From: Streptosporangiaceae bacterium
GTDB taxonomy: Bacteria; Actinomycetota; Actinomycetes; Streptosporangiales; Streptosporangiaceae
Length of the DNA stretch: 47,359 nt
Direction of reading: 5' to 3'
Assembly: GCA_019239975.1 (NCBI GenBank)
Contig: JAFAZE010000011.1
Span: 1-47,359, forward strand
The notes beneath the pieces are model-generated. The model was not told the origin of the DNA, made no database searches, and saw only the letters and a program-made list of their open reading frames with translations. The position numbers and the translations under genes are program-made. Positions 1-6,577 of the stretch are shown here, in pieces (position 1 is the first letter of the stretch; every line of letters begins with the position of its first letter).

Positions 1-1
1 G

Positions 2-106
2 GACCCCACCGGCCGCGGCCGCCAGCGGTGGACCAACCGGTGGAAGGCCGCCCTGAACGCCTTCGACATCACCTTCGACGGCCGCCTCAGCGCGGGACGC
101 AAGTAA
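2..106 (+). CDS. C-terminal end of an unknown protein (partial)
   Basis: An open frame enters from the left edge and ends at TAA 104-106, giving 34 residues that end in FDITFDGRLSAGRK. The tail is rich in Arg, Trp and Lys (QRWTNRWKAALNAF), which reminds me of the C-terminus of some actinobacterial transposases, but too little is visible to name a family. The stop is followed within 50 bases by a tandem-repeat array. The start and most of the gene lie outside the window. Confidence 0.4.
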   Translation, partial: DPTGRGRQRWTNRWKAALNAFDITFDGRLSAGRK

Positions 107-151
107 CAACAGAGGAAGAAGTTACACCGTTAAGTTGACAGACCCCCCGCG

Positions 152-301
152 GACGGGTGCGGAGAAGGGGACGAGTGCGGAGAGGGGACGGGTGCCGAGA
201 AGGAGCCGGGTGCGGGGAACGGGTGCGGAGAAGGGAACGGATGCGGAGAAGGAGCCGGGTGCGGAGAGCGGGTGCGGAGAAGGGAACGGATGCGGAGAAG
301 G
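152..301. repeat. Degenerate 15-18 bp tandem array
   Basis: About nine head-to-tail copies of a unit close to CGGGTGCGGAGAAGGGA fill this stretch, with small length changes between copies. It lies between the end of the partial gene at the left edge and the 3' end of the convergent CBM2-SGNH gene. Short ORFs over it are products of the repeat and look non-genic. The rest of the 107-352 gap shows nothing else recognisable. Confidence 0.85.
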
Positions 302-352
302 TGCCGCCGTTGCGCCCACCAAGGCGGTCTGGTCGGCCGGCTGGGTCGCCGG

Positions 353-1396
353 TCAGCCCCAGAACGCCAGGGCCTGCCGGCCGAGGTCCGCCTGGCCCGC
401 CGTGTTGGCGTGGCAGCCGTCGGAAACGACCTCGCTGTTGGTGAGGTGGAACTGCCCGGAGTAGATCACGTTCTGCGTCGGGTCGGCGGCCGCCTGCTTG
501 GCGAGGCTGTCGGTCAGCGGCGGGCCGCTGGCACCTGCCAGGGGGCAGACGTGACCGGGGTCGTATTGCGGCTGGCCGGTGATGTAGATCGTCACACCGG
601 GGGCCGCGTGCAGGCGGGTGTTCGCGATCATCTGCTTGACCTCGTCATAGGTGGCCCCGTTGGTGAAGACGCAGACCTGCACCCACACGGCTACCGGCTT
701 TCCGAACATGGCGGCTTGCTGGTCAAACAGCTGCCAGGCGCTGGAATTGGGGTCGGTCCACGACTGCACGACGTCGCCGCCGGTCGCGTAGGGTCCCCAC
801 ATGCGCGTGCCGCCGTCCGCGGCGTAGCCCTGCGCGGTGTTCTCCGCCATGGAGCAGCCGATGTAGCCCATCGAGTGGGGGCCGCCGCCGGGGCTCGTGG
901 TGGGGGTCGGGCTGGGGGTCGGGCTGGGGCTCGTGGTCGGGGTCGGGGTCGGGCTGGGCGACGGCTGACCCACGGTGCCGTTGCAGGTCACGCCGTTGAG
1001 CGCGAAGCTGGCCGGCGCGGGGTTGCTGTTGTTCCAGGAGCCGTTGAACCCGAAGCTCGTGCTGGCGTTGGTGGCGAGGGTGCCGTTGTAGCTGACGTTG
1101 CTGGCCGTCACCTGCGCGCCGGTCTGGGTGACCGTGGCGTTCCATGCCTGAGTCACCTGCTGACCAGCGCCGAACGACCACGTCAGCGTCCAGCTCGTGA
1201 GCGGGGCACCGAGATTGGTCAGGCTCACGCTGGCGGTGAAGCCTCCCGGCCACTGGGATGGCACGGAGTAGGTGACCGAGCAGCCAGCGGTCGCCGCGCC
1301 CGCGGTCATAGTGCCCGCGGCGGTTACCGCACCGGCCGCGGCCGTAAGGGCCGCGACCACGACGGCGGTCGTGGACCTGCGGATACGCACACGCAT
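353..1396 (-). CDS. Secreted CBM2-linker-SGNH hydrolase-like protein
   Basis: The 347-residue protein starts with an Arg-rich signal peptide (about 1-36, Ala-rich core), followed by a family 2 carbohydrate-binding module (about 38-140, with the usual W/N/G pattern and a Cys at each end), a Pro/Ser/Thr linker (about 145-172) and a C-terminal domain (about 176-347). That domain begins with GYIGCSMAEN, where Ser182 fits the nucleophile block of SGNH/GDSL hydrolases, and ends with DGCHANTAG, where Asp326 and His329 fit the last catalytic block. It is probably exported and bound to cellulose or chitin while acting on an ester or an unknown polysaccharide substituent. The first block is GCSM rather than the classic GDS, so catalysis is inferred from fold-like motifs only. 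Confidence 0.8.
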   Translation of the reverse strand: MRVRIRRSTTAVVVAALTAAAGAVTAAGTMTAGAATAGCSVTYSVPSQWPGGFTASVSLTNLGAPLTSWTLTWSFGAGQQVTQAWNATVTQTGAQVTASNVSYNGTLATNASTSFGFNGSWNNSNPAPASFALNGVTCNGTVGQPSPSPTPTPTTSPSPTPSPTPTTSPGGGPHSMGYIGCSMAENTAQGYAADGGTRMWGPYATGGDVVQSWTDPNSSAWQLFDQQAAMFGKPVAVWVQVCVFTNGATYDEVKQMIANTRLHAAPGVTIYITGQPQYDPGHVCPLAGASGPPLTDSLAKQAAADPTQNVIYSGQFHLTNSEVVSDGCHANTAGQADLGRQALAFWG

Positions 1397-1644
1397 GATT
1401 TCCTCTCAGTGATTGGGGTCACGTCCTGAGGACGCTAACACGACATATCCGCGCGAAATACGCGAAGATTCGTCGAATTCTGCGGCGTGGATGCGTTTAG
1501 CCGGTGGCCAGCGCATACGTCTGACCGGCATATCCGGTTCGGTTCCCGCACCCGTGAAGCTTTCACGCCGTGACACGAATGTCGAACGTCCGCCCGGCCC
1601 GTCGGCGGGCGGTAATGCGCCACGAGGGGCCCAGATCGCCAGGC

Positions 1645-1722
1645 CTGTGCCGGGTGCCTGTGCCGGGTGCCAGTGCCGGGTGCCAGTGGCGTGTGCCACT
1701 GCCAGTAGCCTGTGCCACGCCT
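1645..1722. repeat. 13-bp tandem array, six copies
   Basis: Six consecutive 13-base units, the first two identical (CTGTGCCGGGTGC) and the others diverging by one to four bases. It sits just past the stop of the PaaX-type gene (1729). The remainder of the 1397-1728 gap is the upstream region of the CBM2 gene; it is less GC-rich (around 1436-1480) and presumably holds its promoter, but I see no clear -35/-10 pair. Confidence 0.9.
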
Positions 1723-1728
1723 ACGCGG

Positions 1729-2655
1729 TCAGCGCGCGCAGATGCGCCGCCACTCCGCCATCGCGGCCGGCCGCCATCGCCCGTGCTGGCGGTTGAAGAG
1801 CCTGGCGGCGCGGATCCCGCTCCACCCTGCGGGCAGCAGTTCCCTGGGCAACGTGGGGTCGATCAGCCGGAACCGGCGCCAGGCATGCACCAGCCGCGCC
1901 AGCCGCGTCAGCGGATCGCGGGACGGATGGCGCGTGAACTCCGCCAGGAACGCCTCGTACTCCCGCCCGAGCCCGTCGAGGTCCCACGCCTGGGCGACCA
2001 GGGCCGGCAACTCGTCGCCGGCCAGATGTTCGGCGAGGAAGATCTGAGCGCCCCTGCGGACCCCGGCTTCCTTCAGCACCTGCTCCGCGTCGCCGATCCG
2101 GTCGGTATACGTGCTGATCCACACTCCGGGCGCCGGGTTGCCGAACCCCGCCCAGCTCAGCCGCGTCTCCAGCAGGTGCCGGCCCGCCCGGTTGTCTCCC
2201 GTCACCCGCGCCAGCACCAGCAGCCACCGGCGGTCCCACACCGGCTGCACCGCGGTGAAACCGTAGATCTTCTCCTCGCCGCCGTTCAGGAACTGCTCGA
2301 AGGCGGGGCTGAGCTGCCACAGCGTCTGCCGCCCCGAACGCACCGGGACCAGCCAGCCGTCCTTGGAAGCGCGCAGCAGGGCCTGCCGGCTCGTCTTCTC
2401 CCCAACACCGAAGCGGCCCAGCACATCGATCAGCGCCGCCGACGGTGCCGGCTGCCCGGTCCGCCGCGCGAACTCACCGAGAACCGTGGTCAGCATCCCG
2501 CGGACGCCGCCCGCGCCCGCCGCATACCGGCGCGACGGCGTGAGCCTGTCCCGGCACGCCTCCTCGAACGAGGAACCAGGCGGCACGCTCCCCGGCGGCT
2601 CAGCCAGGTCCGCGCCAGTGACGGCTGCCCAGCCGACGGCCATGCCAGAGCTCAC
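1729..2655 (-). CDS. PaaX-family transcriptional regulator
   Basis: The C-terminal half carries the PaaX signature: WDRRWLLVLARV in the middle, GFGNPAPGVWIS, and DPTLPRELLPAGWSG near the end. The N-terminal part reads as a winged helix (MLTTVLGEFARRTGQ ... VGEKTSRQALLRASKDGWL). Family members repress phenylacetate or related catabolic genes in response to CoA thioesters; no paa gene is visible here, so the target is unknown. The frame is open to ATG 2655, but canonical PaaX proteins begin near the in-frame Met at residue 54 (MLTTV), so the first ~50 residues may be untranslated or a lineage extension. A tandem array lies just beyond each end of the gene. Confidence 0.8.
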   Translation of the reverse strand: MSSGMAVGWAAVTGADLAEPPGSVPPGSSFEEACRDRLTPSRRYAAGAGGVRGMLTTVLGEFARRTGQPAPSAALIDVLGRFGVGEKTSRQALLRASKDGWLVPVRSGRQTLWQLSPAFEQFLNGGEEKIYGFTAVQPVWDRRWLLVLARVTGDNRAGRHLLETRLSWAGFGNPAPGVWISTYTDRIGDAEQVLKEAGVRRGAQIFLAEHLAGDELPALVAQAWDLDGLGREYEAFLAEFTRHPSRDPLTRLARLVHAWRRFRLIDPTLPRELLPAGWSGIRAARLFNRQHGRWRPAAMAEWRRICAR

Positions 2656-2691
2656 GGACAGATCCTATCCGCCGCCCCGGAGCCCACCCAT

Positions 2692-2816
2692 CCTCGGCGG
2701 AAACGGGGGGGGGAGGGAGATCCTCAGCGAAACGGGGGCGAGATCCTCGGCGGAACGGGAGACGAGAACCCCAGCGGAACGGGAGACGAGAACCCCAGCG
2801 GAAACGGGCAAGCCGG
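2692..2816. repeat. 24-bp tandem array, five copies
   Basis: Five units of 23-30 bases built on CCTCGGCGGAACGGGAG plus GACGAGAA; units three and four (2745-2792) differ at only two positions. The array ends four bases before the stop codon of the small minus-strand gene at 2820. Confidence 0.88.
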
Positions 2817-2819
2817 TTC

Positions 2820-3038
2820 TCATGCGGGCGCGCCGCTGGCGTCGCGGCCTGTGGTCACGGCGGCCCATTCCGCGTTCCCGGAGTCCGCGACCGACGCGGC
2901 GGCAAGCGCGAGCGTGGCGTGTACCTGCGCGACGGCGGCCCACACGGCGGCGCTTTCCTGGCCGTCTCCATGCCCGAGGTATTCGGAAGCCTTCGCCGCG
3001 AGTTCCTCGGCTCTGCGATAGTGACCTGGGCCGTCCAT
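2820..3038 (-). CDS. Small soluble protein of unknown function
   Basis: A 72-residue protein beginning MDGPGHYRRAEELAAKASEY, mostly alpha-helical and Ala-rich, with alternating charged and hydrophobic positions that suggest a helical hairpin. ATG 3038 is preferred over a GTG six bases upstream because GGAG lies five bases before the ATG. The sequence looks like small conserved actinobacterial proteins of unknown function, but I cannot name a family. It is followed by a tandem array and preceded by a long hairpin. Confidence 0.6.
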   Translation of the reverse strand: MDGPGHYRRAEELAAKASEYLGHGDGQESAAVWAAVAQVHATLALAAASVADSGNAEWAAVTTGRDASGAPA

Positions 3039-3111
3039 TGGCACTCCAGCTTCTCGTAGTCCGGTAGTGGACAGCTAACCGGGTGCGACCTGGCTATTCA
3101 ATACACGGGCA

Positions 3112-3161
3112 CCACCGTTCGTTCAGTAAAAATCAAAATTTTTGTACCGAACGAGCGGTGG
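3112..3161. other. Long imperfect hairpin with A/T-rich apex
   Basis: CCACCGTTCGTTC on the left pairs with GAACGAGCGGTGG on the right, through one G-T pair, and the centre runs AAAAAT then ATTTTT. The stem is about 20 pairs with one mismatch and one bulge. It lies upstream of both the 2820-3038 (minus) and 3423-3821 (plus) genes, so it is not in the usual terminator position. The rest of the 3039-3422 gap shows no convincing gene; a frame open from 3183 into the next gene is explained by GC bias. Confidence 0.75.
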
Positions 3162-3422
3162 CCCTTCCCCGGCCGTCACCTGGTGACCCGGATGGTGGCC
3201 GAATGCGGGCGGGTCAGGGGATACGGCAGCTCGCCGGCGCGGCGCCCGGCCGGGGTGAGAACTGAGGGCAACACGGGCCCAGAAGGGGTCTTTGTCTGCT
3301 TTTTCTCATGGGCGGGCGTACGCTGGCAACTGGGCGTCATGGCGATGTGGGGGCCGGCAACCGGATGCTCCGCCCTGGGGACAAGGTTGCTGACCGGTAG
3401 GACCGTGGTGAGGGAGTGCCGG

Positions 3423-3821
3423 ATGTGCAACCAGAACGAGTGGATCGTACGCGAGGCGTTCCTCGCCTACGACCGGGGTGATCTCGCGCGGATGATGGAA
3501 TTTGTCGACCCCGACCTGGAATGGACCCACCTCGATCCGGGCCTGCCCGATCCGGGGCCGCAGACCCGCCGCGGCCGCGGGGAGCTGGAGAAGGCGCTGC
3601 GCCGGCAGGCGGACCGGGGGTTGCGGGCCCAGCTCGAGCAGGTCATCGCCGCTGGCGAGAAGGTGATACTCGTGATGCGGACGCCGGGTGTCGACCAGTA
3701 CCGGCACCGTCAGGCCGATGACCGGACCTACGACGTCGTCACCGTCCGTGACGGCATGATCGTAGGGCTGCATGCCTGCCACAACCGGGGCGAGGCACAG
3801 TCCATCGCCGGGATCCGCTAG
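3423..3821 (+). CDS. NTF2-like/SnoaL-type protein
   Basis: The 132-residue product (MCNQNEWIVREAFLAYDRGD ...) has the layout of the NTF2-like cone fold: an N-terminal helix with F-A-Y-D-R-G-D, an EW motif (DLEWTHLDPG), and late beta strands (YDVVTVRDGMIVGLHAC). Such proteins are small ketosteroid-isomerase-like enzymes or ligand carriers; the reaction cannot be told from sequence. ATG 3423 has AGGGAG six bases upstream; the frame is open further upstream to 3183 but that part looks non-coding. It stands alone, convergent with the next minus-strand gene. Confidence 0.75.
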   Translation: MCNQNEWIVREAFLAYDRGDLARMMEFVDPDLEWTHLDPGLPDPGPQTRRGRGELEKALRRQADRGLRAQLEQVIAAGEKVILVMRTPGVDQYRHRQADDRTYDVVTVRDGMIVGLHACHNRGEAQSIAGIR

Positions 3822-3884
3822 GCGGCCGCGGACGCCGGGCCGCGAGCCGGCGCGACGGCGCGCGACACCGGGCGGCGCCAGTGG

Positions 3885-4271
3885 TCAGCGGCAGCGGACG
3901 TCGAGGCCGCATTTCCGCAGGGCCACCTCCGTGCGGTAGATGTCGGCCACCGGTATGCCCTCGGCGCGTGAGGCCGGCGGGCTGATTCCCACCGCTTTGC
4001 AGGCGTCGCGCAGCGCGTCGAGGTAGGCACCGCGTACCGCGCGCACGCGCGCGGCCTTGTAGAGGGTGTGGGTCATGTCGTTCTCCGCCGCCTCGACCGC
4101 CGCGTGCAGCCGGCACAGGTCGGCTGCCAGCAGCTCGATCGGCTGGCCGGGCACCGGGGCCGACGGCCGGTGCGCTGACCATTCCCGGTACAGGCGGATG
4201 CCGCCCAGCACTGACCCGCCTATGGCCGTTGGGAGCAGGAGGACGCCGATCCAGGCGAACGCCACGCCCAT
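3885..4271 (-). CDS. Small membrane-anchored protein, unknown
   Basis: The 128-residue protein starts MGVAFAWIGVLLLPTAIGG and has one N-terminal membrane segment (about 3-26) followed by a soluble helical domain with four Cys (LCRL, DACKA, LRKCG, VRCR). The start at 4271 is chosen because GGAGG lies about nine bases upstream and the membrane segment begins there. The function is unknown. It is in the same direction as the next two genes, about 175 bases downstream of the FHA pair. Confidence 0.55.
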   Translation of the reverse strand: MGVAFAWIGVLLLPTAIGGSVLGGIRLYREWSAHRPSAPVPGQPIELLAADLCRLHAAVEAAENDMTHTLYKAARVRAVRGAYLDALRDACKAVGISPPASRAEGIPVADIYRTEVALRKCGLDVRCR

Positions 4272-4372
4272 ACCGTGTCGCCTCCCCCGGCTGGCGGCGG
4301 GCAAACCTGTTTCCGGCGGGAAGGTTCACGATCGCGGGAGGTGAGCGCGGGCCGCGCCGACGTCCCGAGGCG

Positions 4373-4420
4373 CTTTGGGTGCGATCCGCGTTGTCATCAC
4401 AGCATGAGTTGCACCCAAAG
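4373..4420. promoter_or_regulatory. Perfect 10-bp inverted repeat, 28-base spacer
   Basis: CTTTGGGTGC (4373-4382) and GCACCCAAAG (4411-4420) are exact inverted copies, in the 4272-4446 gap between two minus-strand genes. The spacer (GATCCGCG ... AGCATGAGTT) is less GC-rich than its surroundings. It could be a pair of operator half-sites for the 3885-4271 gene or a hairpin ending the FHA transcript; there is no T-run after it. Confidence 0.5.
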
Positions 4421-4446
4421 ACGGGGCGAGGCGGTGACCGTCCGGT

Positions 4447-5322
4447 TTACCCTTTGGGCCGGTACCGAAGCCGCCGGCGCGCCGTCTCGCACACGCCGTT
4501 GCGCTCGTTGTCCGCCGCGACCCGCCGCGCCTCATCGAGGTCGGCCGCGGTCAGCAGGCCGTTGGCGAGCAGGAAGCCGGCCAGGTCGCGCGCGTGGCCT
4601 CGTTCGTTCCAGATCAGGCCCTGCAGCAGCTTCTTGTAGTCGGACACGGCACCCTCGCCGCTCAGGTCCAGGGCGATCACCACGCTCATCATCGGCACCG
4701 TCTGCGGGGCGGGCAGGCCGAGGATGAACTCCTGGTAGTAATAGGCCATCGCCAGCCGCGCCGTGGCGTTGCGCTCGAAGTAGCCGCGCACGCGTGCCGC
4801 CGCGTCCGGCCGGTGCGTCCCGTCCCGTCGCGTGGTTTCCGCGGCCTGGGTGACCAGCCCCTCCTCATCGTCCGCGGCGGCCGGGCGGTCGCGCGCCGGC
4901 CCGTCCAGCCGCAGCCGTACGACCCAGTTGCCGACGCTGACCAGCCAGGAGCCCTCCTGGAGGGTGACCGGAAGCGCCTCGTAGCGCGCCGGGGCGGCCG
5001 GCAGGACGTGGCACGCGGCCCGCTGCACGTCCCCGGCGCCGGCGGCGGGCGCGGGGCCGGCGTCCGGCGCCAGATAGATCCTGTGGGTCGTGTCACGGCT
5101 GAACAGTTCCCAGCGGTGGTGAACGTGGCGAAGACCCGCGCAGCGCGGCGCGCGGTGCAGGGTGAGGTCCTCGTTGCCACTCAGCGTTCGCCGGTCCAGC
5201 CAGGTGATCTCGTCGGGCGGGCAGCTCACCCACTCACGGCTCACGGCAGACCACAGGAAGAGCCGGCCCGTTCCACTCCGGAACGACGGCGCGCCGCCCT
5301 CGCGGCCTTCCAGTCTCACCAC
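4447..5322 (-). CDS. Unknown protein, downstream partner of FHA protein
   Basis: A 291-residue soluble protein with no signal or membrane segment. The N-terminal half has beta-rich stretches (GTGRLFLWSAVSREW, HHRWELFSRDTTHRIYL, GSWLVSVGNWVVRLRLDG), and the C-terminal third is helical (RGYFERNATARLAMAYYYQEFILGLPAPQ, then DYKKLLQGLIWNERGHARDLAGFLL). The end shows ELFS-type and AADLDEARRVAADNERNG helices. I do not recognise a family. It begins with GTG 5322, 30 bases after the FHA gene stop, so the two are very likely co-transcribed and the protein may act with, or be read by, the FHA protein. Confidence 0.65.
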   Translation of the reverse strand: MVRLEGREGGAPSFRSGTGRLFLWSAVSREWVSCPPDEITWLDRRTLSGNEDLTLHRAPRCAGLRHVHHRWELFSRDTTHRIYLAPDAGPAPAAGAGDVQRAACHVLPAAPARYEALPVTLQEGSWLVSVGNWVVRLRLDGPARDRPAAADDEEGLVTQAAETTRRDGTHRPDAAARVRGYFERNATARLAMAYYYQEFILGLPAPQTVPMMSVVIALDLSGEGAVSDYKKLLQGLIWNERGHARDLAGFLLANGLLTAADLDEARRVAADNERNGVCETARRRLRYRPKG

Positions 5323-5352
5323 GTATCGGAGGATAGCCGCCGCGCCCGCGGC

Positions 5353-6390
5353 CTAGCCGATCTCGACGCGCGACAGCAGCGCGTCGGGTCTCCTCCCCCA
5401 GCGGATCTCGTCGCCGTCGCTGAGCGGCTGCTCACCCTCCACGGGTTCGCCGTTGAGGGTGAGGCCGTTCGTCCCCCGGTTCGTGACCCACCACCGGCCG
5501 TCGCCGAACGTGAACCTGGCGTGCTCCCTGGACACGGTCGGCACGTCGGGCAGCGCCAGCTCGACGTGCCCGCGCCCGGCGCGGGCACCGGACATCGAGG
5601 TCTCCGCCACCGACGAGCCGGTGACCAGCCGAAGCACGGGGACGCGGACGACGGCGCTTTCCATGACCGTCACCCTGCGGTCCGCGACCGTCGGGGCGGG
5701 TTCCTGCCACGGCTGGGCGCCGGTTTCGGCTTCGGCAGGCCACCCGCCGGCGTACGCGAACTCCGCCTGCCACGCCTCGGGCTGGGCGGGCTGGTCTTGC
5801 TGGGCGGCCTGGTCTTGCTGGGCCCCGGCGCTCACCGGAAGACCCTGCCGCAGGCGGTAGCGCCCCGGCGGAAGGGTGTCGTCGGCGACGACGTAGACGT
5901 CGGCCCCGCCGGGCCGGGCGAAGCGGGCGCCGTGCGCGGCCACCTGCTCCTCGTAGACCTCGGTCACGCTCGTGCTGACCACGCCGAGTTCCATCCGCTC
6001 GGTCAGCGAATAGAGGTCATCGGGATTCAGCTGCAGTTCGACGACGTTGGGCGCGAGCAGCGACCCGCTCGGCGTGATCACGAACACGTCGGGCAGATGC
6101 CGCATGGCGACCCGCAGCACGTCCTGCCCGTCGCGCCACGGCCGCGAGGCCATTCGCTGTATCCACGGGTGGTCCCTGGTGACGCCCATGGCCCGCAGCC
6201 CCGCCACGCAGGCAGCGCCGAGCCCGGCTATGGCCACAAGCAGCACGGTGGCCGAGACGGCAGAGCCCGTCACGACCTCCAGAACCACCCAGCACGCCGC
6301 GACGCCGCCCGCGGCCGCCCAGCGCTTCCGGCTCCGTTGCCGCACCGGAGTGCGTGGCCTCCGGCGCGCCGTCTCCCTGCCTTCGGTCAT
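5353..6390 (-). CDS. FHA-domain membrane protein
   Basis: This 345-residue protein has a basic N-terminus, two adjacent membrane segments (about 25-68), a middle domain (about 95-200: LNPDDLYSLTERMELGVV ... GRYRLRQG) that resembles the DUF3662-like part of FhaA proteins, a Gln/Pro/Ala linker, and a C-terminal FHA domain (about 250-340) with VSREHARF and RGTNGLTLNG. FHA domains bind phosphothreonine, so it probably docks a Ser/Thr-kinase substrate at the membrane. ATG 6390 is preferred over the upstream ATG 6453 because GAGGGA precedes it. An 18-base duplication around 5783-5826 encodes an internal AQQDQ repeat. Confidence 0.78.
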   Translation of the reverse strand: MTEGRETARRRPRTPVRQRSRKRWAAAGGVAACWVVLEVVTGSAVSATVLLVAIAGLGAACVAGLRAMGVTRDHPWIQRMASRPWRDGQDVLRVAMRHLPDVFVITPSGSLLAPNVVELQLNPDDLYSLTERMELGVVSTSVTEVYEEQVAAHGARFARPGGADVYVVADDTLPPGRYRLRQGLPVSAGAQQDQAAQQDQPAQPEAWQAEFAYAGGWPAEAETGAQPWQEPAPTVADRRVTVMESAVVRVPVLRLVTGSSVAETSMSGARAGRGHVELALPDVPTVSREHARFTFGDGRWWVTNRGTNGLTLNGEPVEGEQPLSDGDEIRWGRRPDALLSRVEIG

Positions 6391-6577
6391 CCAGTACCGT
6401 CCCTCATCTTTCCGCCGCGCTCCCCCCGTCACAGAGGATGCGGGCAACCGCACACGTCAGTCAACGAATCACGGCCAGCTTCCAGACATCTGGAAGTTGC
6501 CCGCCGGGGGCGGGGCCTTAGGCTGGGGCGGGACCAGGCCTTGTTACGGCGGCGTGCTGTGCGAAGGAGGGCGGCGG

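Noticed and set aside
272..1429. A 385-codon plus-strand frame over the CBM2-SGNH gene
   Set aside because: It is antisense to a gene with clear signal peptide, CBM2 and linker, and its translation is Arg/Gly noise typical of GC-rich antisense frames.
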